This document shows positions 37,301 through 48,389 of a stretch of 64,000 nt of DNA, piece by piece; within the stretch, counting starts at the first letter, position 1; each line of letters starts with the position of its first letter. Under the pieces are notes generated by a model that had not been told where the DNA came from, ran no database searches, and was given only the letters and a program-made list of their open reading frames with translations. Origin of the DNA: Varroa destructor (taxonomy: Eukaryota; Arthropoda; Arachnida; Mesostigmata; Varroidae); the NCBI RefSeq assembly GCF_002443255.2, contig NW_019211454.1, positions 25,737,344-25,801,343 on the forward strand, read 5' to 3'. The position numbers were made by a program, and so were the translations under genes.

Positions 37301-39990
37301 CTCCGTCAGCGAATGGCGAGATATCTTACTTAACAACAATACTTTAGGGATAGTGAAGAACAGCTAAAAGAAGATCTAGCCTACTGACATTTCGTATCAC
37401 TTTAAGCCGCACCGCTAGGTAGGTAGTAAGCGTCGATAGAAGCATTGGTTCGTGTTCAATCGCTGTTCAACAACGTATTCTCCGTTTGAGTTTCCAAATC
37501 TTTCAGTCCATATAGCTAAACGAGAGAGCCGCTTGTGGGGAAAGAACCCTCCTATAATGATCGCATAATCTCTTCGAAGTGAACTATCTTACGGATTGCC
37601 GGTACTCTCACTCATGGGCAGTTCGGTTCGGCGAGTGAGGCTAGAAGGGTTGAATGGCGCCCAGATTAACACTTCGGCTATGCTTACGTGTGCTGGAAAT
37701 AATTTGAAATCAATCATTAAAACTTCTGAACTTACAGCAACCTATTGCTTATTGCCGTTTCACCGTCTACATACTAGGTGCTATTATTTCTAAGTCATCT
37801 GTGACCAGTCAAGTGCTGTAGATGGAGGCCCTTTTTGCCGCGTATCTGTCCATATGTGCCATATAGAGTTTGTGACTATCTGCCGGGGTCGGCCATGAAG
37901 TCTGCTAGATTCAGGAGGTTCTGCTTGTGATAGCCGTACAGCAGAGCACGACCACGACAATGATGATGACAGTCATCGTAGCAGGATCAGCAGCAATGGT
38001 TACTAGCGTCACCACGTCAAACTCATTTTCTTCCTCCTCCAGTGCCTCTCCGACGCTCGGCCGCTGCCTGCGCCGATGCCGCCCTACGCTCCGCATCGCG
38101 ATGGATGGTTACTACAAATAGGTAGCACTAGTACTGTCTAATGATAAGAGGCAAGAAACCATGTAGTGTTTGTAGTAGTAAAGATTGTTAGAGTGACCGC
38201 TAGCTGCTTTGTATCTCAATCTCGTCTAGTTCGCGCTTCTGCTAGACAGGAGAACTACAACGATGATAATGATATTCATGGTAGCGACGGCGACGAGGTA
38301 AACGCAAACGGAGCAATGGCCGCCTCAACCATCACTAGGCTCAACCCTCTCGTTCAGTTTAACCCAGTCTATCGTTCAGATGGAGGTTGCCGCTCGATCC
38401 CTGAGCGCAAAGCTATGAAAGTCCATCCAGGCAACCATCTGGTCTGAATGTCTCAATTTTTGTTCGCTCGTTTGCTCGCCCGTTCAAGATAAGTGCGCAG
38501 CGCTTCGTGCTGATGTGGTCATCGTGGTTCTCTATCGATTGCTGGCAGTAGTAAGTAGGTCGTAGCACTGGATATGCGGCCCACCATCGGCAGTTCGAGT
38601 TGTCTCATGACTTTCTTTCTCATTCATGTATCGTCTGGCATCGTGGCTCCGTCCATTGGTTAGTCGTCGGTCTGTAACTCTTTCGATCTGGATGTCTGGA
38701 GGCCGACTGCTGTGACTGACCACTATACTACACTAGTTAAAGTAGTTTATAGTAGAAGTGATAGTCCGTAACATTGGCTATTCGACGGATCTTAGGGCGA
38801 ACACTTTCGTTGGTACTGAGTCCCTACTTGTATCGCAATCTTCCATGAAGAAGAGTTGGTTTGCGGTTGATTTGCACGATCTGTGCTTTCGCGAGGTGCT
38901 TTGGAGTCGACTCTCTGTGTCCTTTCGAGTGTCACTCGCTCGCCACTGAGCGGTTGCTGTAGACGAGCTAAAGAAGACGAATAGTCTAAACCACAGTAAA
39001 GGGATAGAAACACAATGTCACTTGTGAGTGGGCGGATGTGTGTTCTTTGTCCACAGTTAGTAATACAATTTCTTTCCTTCACCCTGATCCAGAAGTTCAG
39101 ACAAGAGTGGCCGACCTGTGACGCAATCGTATGTCGGAAGCTACTATTCGGTCTCCGGCAAACAACACAAGATTGGCCGAAAATATCTAGTGGAGTTCTA
39201 CATAAAAATGAGCAAAATTTTTATTTTGTAATCTTTCCGAGAGGTGCAATAAAGGTTCACATAAACGAGAGCTGTTTATAACTGATCTTCTATTTTCGAT
39301 TTATTGCATCTCAACTATGGTCACAGTTTGGAGAGAACGTATCGGAGTGTGGCACGTCATTTTGTCCAAGGTCGTATGGAGGTTAGCTGAACTAATAATA
39401 AGGTATGGATTGCGCAGTAGGTTAGAGAATGGGGACGAGTTTTTTGGCGATTGCAGAGGCAAAGGCCATCCTTGTAGGTTTCAAAGGTTCGAAACGATGA
39501 CCGCTAGCAACAAGCTTCAAGGCCAGAGGAGAGTCTGTTGCTCACTTCGTCCCTGGATCACACCATACGCGTCTGTCTGAACGATGGTTCAGCCCGGTTG
39601 GGTTTGGTGAGCTCGAAACTCAACGATGTTTCGCGCGTGACGCCCAGACCACAGAAATGCTGTCTAGTATTATTTTATTATCATTCTATAACTTAAAAAT
39701 ACTCAAAATAATTTTGTCAAACGCTTCCTGGCTGCATACACAGTTCGATATCATTTTGCTGACAAAAACATGGCGTATGACCTTTTGTATGATGAGTGTA
39801 CCATGAGCGTCATTAGTCCTAAAAGTGATTTAACCAAATGTTGCACAAAGCGGAAGCGATGCTTGTTTTGTTTGATTATGGGGGTTTGTTCTAATTACGG
39901 CTGTCGATAATGTGAAATGATCGATAAGAGCCGCCGTGTGAAAGCGATTGTTCCATTCAAGTATTAGCTCGTCACCGCTTGGTGCACTGC
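34300..39990. other. GC-richer, repeat-laden non-coding region
   Basis: It holds a TA run near 34358, the near-palindrome TCGATCGCTCGATCGA at 34413-34428, GGC/GCA triplets around 35188-35215 and many CGT/GTT/CAG-rich patches. Overlapping frames of 60-96 codons occur on both strands (for example plus 38166-38447, minus 38792-39082), without domains or consistent splice signals. It is most simply intronic, untranslated or intergenic regulatory DNA. Confidence 0.45.
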
Positions 39991-40029
39991 TAACGGTTGA
40001 CTGTGTTATTGGCTTTCGAAGTATAATTA

Positions 40030-40080
40030 TATAAATAGATCAATTTCGCTCAGCGGGCAGTGCAGCCACAGTCAGCGAGA
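40030..40080 (+). promoter_or_regulatory. TATA-box core promoter candidate
   Basis: TATAAATA at 40030-40037 is followed by GCTCAGCG at 40049-40056 and CAGTGCAGCC at 40058-40067, so an initiator-like CAG lies 22-30 bases downstream. A short upstream ORF (ATG at 40081, nine codons) and a possible donor GGGAG followed by GTAAGA at 40277 come next. Together this looks like a transcription start for a plus-strand transcript. It rests on motif spacing only. Confidence 0.33.
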
Positions 40081-40451
40081 ATGAAAAACAACGGGAAAAC
40101 AGCGGTCCGATAGTCTTTTTATCTAGCTACCACGAAGATAACTATAGCTGGTCACTTCAGATAGCAATATGGCCTTTAACTCTCGCTAGGCAACACTCAT
40201 TCTGTCGCTCGCACGCGAGTTCAAGGCCGTCGTGGCCGACTCGTCGAACATGGTAGTATAAACACGCGCGAGGGAGGTAAGATGGGAGGACTAACGAAAG
40301 TCGCGCGACAGAAGGGAGAGTCTACTTCACCTGATTAGCGATCGACAAGCTCTACGAGAGAGGTCGCCAAAGCGCGAAGTAAAGAACATCAGGCGAAGAC
40401 GAAGGCACAGCAGCGGTGCTAAAAGTTAGAAAAAAAAAGGACGAAACTTTT

Positions 40452-40640
40452 ATGAACGGCGATCCAGTGACGACACCTCATTCAGCCTCGAGGGCGGATA
40501 GTGTGTCCCAAACCGTTGCTTGGAGAACAGACGCTTCCTCGAACAGGCCTGCCAGTCTGCTGGCCTCTTTCTTTGAGGGATCGTCGACTGAGAGGCGAAC
40601 GAGTCGAGAAGTGAGGGCGTGGCTGGACGAAATGCTTTGA
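40452..40640 (+). CDS. Small uncharacterised ORF downstream of the TATA element
   Basis: It has 62 codons from the ATG at 40452 (weak context, T at -3) to TGA at 40638-40640; the frame is open upstream to 40416. The protein starts MNGDPVTTPHSAS, is rich in serine, threonine and arginine, and ends in the amphipathic REVRAWLDEML. It lies about 400 bp downstream of the TATA candidate, and an acceptor-like GGCACAG lies at 40404-40410. It has no signal peptide, membrane segment or known domain. It is possibly the coding part of a small gene and is listed at low confidence. Confidence 0.2.
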   Translation: MNGDPVTTPHSASRADSVSQTVAWRTDASSNRPASLLASFFEGSSTERRTSREVRAWLDEML

Positions 40641-43600
40641 CTGGCTATTTTGATGAGAATTTCGTCTCGTTGGGTGTTACTCCTCTTTCTTCGAGGTAGC
40701 CCATATTCGCTCCTCGTTTAGTTCCTTGTCGTCATGATTTTTACCGTCGTTGCCTACCTTGCTGGAGAGATAGACGCACGACTGCAACATCAAACTTTAA
40801 GCTACAGAGCGATTTGTCGTGGCCAGCCTCCATCCACAGCTAGATCCCATAATTAGCTCGAGGAAAATAACACCAACAACGAGATGAGGAAGAAGATCAT
40901 TATAAGTGGACCTCAATACGCTATAGCGCGACGGAGGGGAAAGGATCGTGAGGGCAGAGAGGACGATTATCTGGACAGCAGTATGTGCTATGAGAGATTT
41001 GATAAAGGGTAGAGCTTCAGAGAACTGGTTGCTAACGAAATAGGCAGCCAATAGATAACTGTATGGGCAGTGATATTAGTAGTGATAGCACCGGCAACAG
41101 AAAAAAGGCAAATCGTCCATCCGGTTTCGGTGTTGTGTACGAAAGCTGACACATCCAACGATCCTATAAAAAAGGAAAAAAAGAGTCGATAGACATTTAT
41201 CATAACGGATTCGATTCAAGATAGTAATGGCGTAGGAACTGCGCGGTCCTCTGTCGGTGTACAAAGGTGTATCGTGTTGTCGTGTGTAGCTGCCCGGTGT
41301 GTCTCAAAGGTGCGTACATTATACTCCAATCAATGTCCTGACACTACTACTACGACTACCTTTTTTTCCATGAATAGCAGTAGAAGAACATAGTGTTGAA
41401 GCGCTATAGTCGGCGGATGAATTAGCTGATTGCACTCTTGCGCAGACGGCAATCCTCTGATCAAATTGTCAAAAGGGAAGAGACACAGTTAAAAGGGAAG
41501 CTCAGCTAGAGGGCGCTTACGCTGCCAGATAGCGCTGTTACTAGCCGCTGCATTAGCGGCGAGCGTATACGACTATCGTATGGTGTCGCACCCGCGGCGG
41601 TTCTTGACGACCGCTCACAAGGATTGACCGGCGTTGTTATTGTTCCTGCTGCTGTTGGCAAGTTTAGTAACCAGGCCGTCCAGTTTAAGACTCGGTAGAG
41701 ACAGTCGTAGTTGTCTAATACCTTGCTTAGTCTGTCGCAATGCCGCTGTCAGCCGATGAAGCACAATTACTCCGTTCAAGCGATCGAGAAAACAGGAACA
41801 GCCGATACTGCTGCTATTGATGCTGATGGTAATCTTGTGACGTGAGCAGAAGGATCTACTAACTGGTCGTTGTTGCGATAATGGCAGCGGCGGCGGTACT
41901 GGCTCGTTGAGTATAGCTTGGCAGAATAACAGACCGAGCGTGGATATACACGCGAGAGCAAAAGCGCGCGCGTGAAGTACCAGAAAGGAAATGATAGAGC
42001 CAATGATAGGCGAATACATGAGAAGAAGAACGAATGGCGGCCACGACATTAGAGGTTAAAAAAAAAAGTAGGGACGTCATGATAGATTAGCAATCGCCGG
42101 TTAGGTTTAGAAACTGATGTTACTGCTGGTGCATCCGAGCGGCCCTGTTAGTTGTAATGTGCTCTACTGCAGGCACGAAATGTGGCAGGCGGTTATGCCT
42201 GCCAGGTCATCGGCCAGGAGTCAAGGTTGTGAGCGCCGCATCCTTTAGCCATTAACAGCAACGGCATCATCCACTGGCCAGTTGCCACGGGTGGCCATTT
42301 GGCCCCAGCGTCCGATCTGTGCAACGGTAACGCACATTGTATGGACCGTGTTAGCGGCTAGAACGGAAAGACAGCGAACATGTTTCAGAGATGTGTGCTG
42401 CCTCATCGAACGAGTTTAGAGAAAACGCTCACATGCGTAACTCACACTGTCCGCAACGTTGGTACAATGACATAAACGAAACCATCGGCTCTGAGAACAA
42501 TGCCCGACGGGTCACTTATTAGGGCGTTTGTTGAGCATCGGTCAATTGAGGCAAATCAAGATTGGACGCTTGCTAAAAGTTTTTCGCAGATGTTCCTCGG
42601 TCGTCAATATACGAACGTACCCTACTGATACCAGAGCTCTGATCATCTCTATAAGAAGAGACAGAATGTTATAACATACCTATATACATTTAGCGGAATA
42701 TAATTAACGTTTCGACGTCATAGTCTTCTATATTTCTATATATATATATATGGAAAGATCTATATTCCTTATTTGAACTGGATTCTTTTATGATCCACCT
42801 CCAGAAGCATTATTGACTAATCAAACCTTACATCGAGGCTAGGAAGACAGTCTGGGAATACAGCAGCAAAGACCCGTAGTGCCAGTTTGGCTTAACTGGA
42901 TAGGTCGTTTGTTCTGCTTGTCTCTTTGATTTGGGGGTATCACGCGGAATCTCTCCACTCGTTCTTTCGCTAGTGGCTATTTCTACAGTCGTCCGGTCGG
43001 CACGCTTCCAGAGGCCTCTCAGGGGTGCCTCAGATGACCAAGGACAGAAAGCACGCTAGACAACCCTTGCATAACCCGTTACTTGAGCTCCAACCCATCA
43101 GGCCCTTTGAGATTCAGAGAAGATAATCCCATTGACAGGCAAAGCTGCTACAATGGAGGAACACCCACGCTTAGAGGCGGATATCCGTGACTACTGCGCG
43201 CAGAGCTGCTCTAACCGTAACCGTGGCACTAATGTTAGTTACCCTTTTCCTGTGGAAATAGCCGAAATACTATAATGCCGCTTACTGCTTGTTCCAGAAG
43301 ATCATTTGTGCATAGTGTCTCCCCGCACTACTGCTAGCCAAGCGTGTGGTATATCTTTAACCATATATACGATAAGAAAGATTTGCGTGGCCAGGTCAAA
43401 GCACGTCAAGGATCATCTTCCAGCACCCCCTTCCCCCACCCACCTCTATATTTCGATGTCTTTGGCGATGAGGGTTTTAAGTTTTGACCAGGGTCTTGGT
43501 CCAAATACTGTCTAACTAACATCGCCAGCAATTCCCACCATAATGACAAAAAGAACAAGTTTTATTTGCCATTTTTCCTGAGCGATTGAAACTTTCGCTG

Positions 43601-46600
43601 TTATTGCTAGCTTAACACTGCTACGTTCATTTCTAATGTATCTGCTGTTCTCCTTTAGAGCTTAACGTGCTCTGTAGTATTTCAGAAGGTGAAAGTGGTC
43701 GAATTTTTAAACAAAATCCCTGTATACCTATGCAACCCCCACTTATTCCCCGGCCCTTTACACTCCACCCCTCTAGGACGGCTAGCCAGTAGTACATTTC
43801 GTCCTCTGGCACGCGAGTTCGGCGCCATACAGCGAGGTCCAGTGAAGTTCGATTCGTCACTGGCTTGTCTACCGGATCTTTTCATGTCCGACCCCGGCAT
43901 GGGCATGGATATCCGCTCGACTCGGCACCAGCCCGAAGCTCTAGCGCTACAGAGAGAGAGAGTAACGATAGCGCTGCTGGTAGTTATTGTGCGAGCGAGT
44001 GAACGATCGACGAGGCAGATCTGCTCATGTATCGCTCCTTCCCTCCCTCATCATCATCCACCGTCCATCGGGGGAACCGCACTCAGCGCTGCGCCATGGT
44101 CCCCGCTGAGGTCCAGGTGACATGCTGACCTCGAAACACTGACCTAGCCCTATAACGGACCGGTCAGAGGCCTCAGTCTATGCACCTCGCTGGCCCACTG
44201 GTACTCGTTGCAGTCCTCGTCGTAGCAGTAGTAGCTGTTGTAGCCACTCCGGCTTCCAGTTTGGCTTGAAGCGCTCGCCTGTCTCGGCTCAGCTTCTTTG
44301 GCCGTTGTCGCTGCTGCTATTGCTTCTGCAGCCGTACTGCCTTGTTATCTAGCGGCATAGCTAGTAAGCAAATTGATAATACAGTTGGTGCATATAGTAG
44401 CCTGGCTGCAGCGCTCAAATGAGCAACCATGCAAGAAACTGCTGGGGTTGTTATGGCGTCTGCAACGACAGCGGCAGGCACGAACGCTCATAGCTTTGCT
44501 GTGCGCATATAGTCTGCCTTGCGGTCTCCTATACTTGTCAGTACGGTGTAATTCTGTATGATATCCCAAATACGCAGTCAAGATATTCAACGTCGTTAGT
44601 CGACCCACAGCATGGCCAGACAGGCGTCGTCAGCCAGAAAACGAATATCGACGTACAGTCCCGTTCCAGTGATGTCCGATCGACGGGAACGTCTCAAAAT
44701 CAGGCAGGTTCGAAGCTTAGGCCCTTCGTATACTATCTGCGGGTACGTCTGTTACTATGACGCATTTTCTCTTCGAACTTGTTTGTTGGTATTTTTCATA
44801 TTTGTGTGGTTCATGCGGTAACCTGGTTTTAGGTTCAGGCGTGCGTCCTTCCTTGTAAACGCCGGTGATGTCTTGAGGCGCAAACAGGCCTCATCGCTCC
44901 ATCCGGTCGAAATCATTTAGCTGGCACGCACGCGCACACACACCCACCAAGATTCAGAGGGACACACATGAGCATCGTGTATATATGGCTATCCGCATGT
45001 GGGCATCACGTTAATGTATATGCATATCGGTCATAAATAAGCGTTTGTGCTAATAATAAAGTAAGCCACGAGCAATATTTATGTGCAATATTTGCGGCCG
45101 CTGTCTAAACATGAACGGGCTTTCGGTATTACAAAGTGAATGAACCGATGAAAGATCCAATATGACTTCATCGCGGACCGCTTCGTCTCTCGGTTGACCC
45201 ACAGGGAAGGATTAGGCTCTACAAATTAATCTATTTTGACGTATGCATACAACGAGTAACCACTAGCGACTGCCAGTCGCGCATTAGCTCACTCTCGCCA
45301 TTGCTGAACTGCTTACCGCGACAGTGGCATCCTCACCGCCAACTGACCACTGGAATTCACTACATTCGCTAAAAGGCGATCCTTTCGCGATTCCTCCACG
45401 CGTCTGTGCATGTATTCAATCGTTGGCTACGGGCGTGATTTGGTGTGGTTTTTTTTGCGTAAACTATTATTCCGTTTGATGGCTGTTGGCTGGGTCATTT
45501 CGACTGATTCGGATGATCTCATGCGTTCTTTGCCGATCAGAAGCTGGGCAACCGCAATATGCCTCTATGTGTTCGTGTGTTTGTATTCAGAGGGCTTCAA
45601 AGCAGGCATCTGGTCTGATACATATTGGTCGGCCATTGTTCTCGGTCTACTGTACACTCCCGATTTCGCCCGTTCGTCCTTTGTGCTTTCTTGTGCCTCT
45701 GCTGATGCGTCGTATGTTACAAGTATGTGGAAGACAAACTATACCTCTACCGCTATATAGCAGGGCGGGCACGCGAGCGTTGCCCTCAGGGCTTTCTTCC
45801 GCTAACTGCTGTTTTGTTGATAGGTTTTCAAAATGGGGTTAAGACGCAGACTAACTCGAATCTGTGAAGCTTGTCTAAGGCAATTTCTTGTTCTAGCAAC
45901 TAGCTGACCGTCCCGTTACTTCTAACTGGAACTTCTACCTGCTTTTCATTCAAATTTGGCCGCTCACAGTTCCGCGACCTAGCAGCACTGGCTTGATTTT
46001 TCGATCATTTAATCGTCGTTGTTGACGTTGTCAACACATTGCTATCACGAGCATCATGATCCGATGCCGATAGAGCGAGTTCCGGTGCTTCCGGTGCGCG
46101 GTCAACCGCCGGGTCCAATCTTTGCTGACCGCCTCGAGTCCCATCGGCAGCGCCGACAACACCAGCGACTTTCCTGCCGCTGTCTTTATTGTTTGGTTGC
46201 TCGGCTGGCTGGCTGCGATCCTGGCTGACCGGAGGCGGAACCTATACCGTTACCCTGGCCGGAGCTGGCCTTTCCGCTGTCCGTTTCTCACACGCATCTC
46301 TATGACTTAAACGAGACCCACAATGATTTAGTCAACTCTCAAGTTTTCAGGGAGTAATCCCCTAGTAGGGCCGTCTTATTTTCATTGTAACGGCGTCGTT
46401 GCGCCACATTTTAGCCGTCGCTCTCCCAAGGTGCCAAATAACGAGGAGGAATGGTGAAAGTTCTGCTGTTTCTTCTGCGTCGTGTTCCTGCGATTATAGC
46501 CATCGAATTTGCGACAGCTCGATTTTTAGGAACACTTTTTTGCGTTGTCAGCCGAACCGGAGATATGACACTCACGCTTTACTTGTCCGTGTCATCGTTG

Positions 46601-46960
46601 ATGTACTCTACGCATGCATCGATCAGACTGCTGCGATTCGACTGAACTCGAAGGATGTCCGATAGAGATTTGATGATCGACTACCGAGATCGTCTGTACA
46701 ACGAGCCGCTGCAACAGTTCTGACTTCATATTTGAGGGCTCGACACTTAATTTAGTATGCGCAAAACGGCGAAAGTTTTCCGAGAAAGAAAAAAAACATG
46801 GTTGCTTTAGATCGAGAGCGCCGATTAATACATTTTGAAGTCCTTCGATATTCAAAAATATTGCAAATCGTGTGCTAGAACGCGATCGGTCACGTATAAA
46901 TTATAGGATTATATTGTCCCGCTGGCTTTGCAATGGCTCGACATAGATAATTTTCGATAT
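40641..46960. other. GC-richer non-coding region with overlapping chance ORFs
   Basis: The longest frames are minus 41615-42049 (144 codons, ATG, hydrophobic start) and plus 43689-44120 (143 codons, first ATG at 43884, ending near CCAG followed by GTGACA). Neither shows a domain. A TA run lies near 42738-42752, an AG run at about 43954-43963, and CCGTTACC at 46247-46254. No gene call is made. Confidence 0.4.
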
Positions 46961-46966
46961 TATTCT

Positions 46967-46996
46967 GTCACAAGTGTTGTCACACAACAGTGTGAC
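46967..46996. other. 30-nt hairpin
   Basis: GTCACA and TGTTGT on the left pair with ACAACA and TGTGAC on the right, with a 2x1 internal loop and a 3-nt loop. A shorter alternative (GTCACAC/GTGTGAC, 46979-46996) is also perfect. Confidence 0.55.
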
Positions 46997-47237
46997 GTCT
47001 ATTCATTACAACGAGCAGTGAATCGACGACACGTTGTTGCTCGCCAGTATTGTAACATAGTCCAATGCACAACAGCAATAGATTCATACTAAATTAATGA
47101 TGACGTTGATAAAGCCAACAAAGAAAAATTCGAAATACTTCTGGACAACGAAATACCCTTCGCTGTACACTGACACGTACGACAATAGTTAGCCACATGA
47201 GACTATTTTCATGTCCGATTTATCTTTACTGAGCACA

Positions 47238-47302
47238 CGCGACCTTTTAGGAGAAAGGATTAGGCAGTTGTCCTATTTCTCTCCTAGTAAAAGGATCTCG
47301 CG
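47238..47302. other. 65-nt bulged hairpin, precursor-like
   Basis: CGCGA (47238-47242) pairs with TCGCG (47298-47302), CCTTTT with AAAAGG, and AGGAGA with TCTCCT, continuing with further A/T-rich pairs to GGA/TCC around the apical loop TTAGGCAGTTG. The bulges lie on the 3' arm (GAT, AGT and single bases). The size is in the range of short animal microRNA precursors, but no known mature sequence is recognised. Confidence 0.5.
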
Positions 47303-47322
47303 ATCAGTTTATAAGACTGATC
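47302..47322. other. Perfect 7-bp hairpin adjoining the larger one
   Basis: GATCAGT and ACTGATC are exact reverse complements around TTATAAG. It begins at the last base of the 65-nt hairpin. No U-tract follows, so a terminator is not suggested. Confidence 0.6.
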
Positions 47323-48371
47323 ACCTCAAGACAATTGCCGATATGTGAATCAAGATCGAGATAATAGCTATTTAACGCGACGTATGGTCAGCATATTAAT
47401 GTTATCTGTTTTTTTTTTTTAGATAATTCACATCACGGGTTCCACCTGTAATGACATCGCCCAATCCATTAGCTTATTTTTCTTTAATATATAATAGTCG
47501 GTTCTTTTAGCTGCCCTGTGTTACTACATGACGCATAATATCTGTGAAGGTACACTCAGTTGAACATCGTTTCATTTAGGCGCCACTGCCGCGTCCTTCG
47601 TACTAGGTATGCTGATATATTTATTATATAGCTATTAAATTGTTCGCCCCCCCGAGTAATTAAGTTATCGAAAGCTTTGGCTAAGTTAACCGCGCCGTCA
47701 GAAGCCGCGTAAACAGGACACGGTAATAGAAGTATCGTCGGGGCCGATTTGTCCGTGGCGGAGACTGGTAGTAACTGTAGATGTCCTGTGTCGAAGTGCG
47801 TTGAGCCGTACGAATGACCACAAGTTCGCTTTTTCTAGTCGATCAACATTGTATGGACGATCCGCTTGAGCAATGCTCAGACGAAGGTTTTTGCAGTACA
47901 TCCGCCGGAAGGTCCCGTTAGAAGGCTGGACTTCCGACTGCAATTGTAACAGCGACATATTCGAACAACGAGACGAGTATGAACTCGACACGCCGAACCC
48001 GAAGCGAACGATGATAATCAAAGTATAGAATATATATATTACTGGTAGTAACACCCGCAAGAACCGATCACCAGTCGCAGTGGCCTACTCTCGATTGATC
48101 GTTGTTATACGAGTTCGATGAACTATCAATCCTGCTCGCGTGCATTAGCACTGTTTTTCATGATGACCGGCAGTAGTGATGGCCGGCAGTGATACTCATC
48201 GACAAGGAAACGCGGACTTTTCTCATTCGAAGAAAACTGTGCATTGACTAAATCGTTGAAAAAATACATTGTTGCAATGTTTCTCTAGGCATACTAGGCA
48301 TATTATTGTTTGCGTACACTGATACGAGAAGGCCTTATGTCAGACAAGGATCTAACGGCTCGTAATAGGGG

Positions 48372-48389
48372 TAATAGTATATACTATTA
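48372..48389. other. Perfect 18-bp palindrome
   Basis: TAATAGTAT is followed directly by its reverse complement ATACTATTA. It could be a dimeric binding site or chance; no gene start lies close by. Confidence 0.7.

Noticed and set aside
41615..42049. 144-codon minus-strand frame with a hydrophobic N-terminus
   Set aside because: The ATG is real and the first part could pass for a signal or membrane segment, but two other minus frames overlap it and no homology is recognised.
42880..42935. TGGCTTAACTGGATAGG, an A-box-like string
   Set aside because: No B box (GGTTCGANNCC) follows at tRNA spacing.
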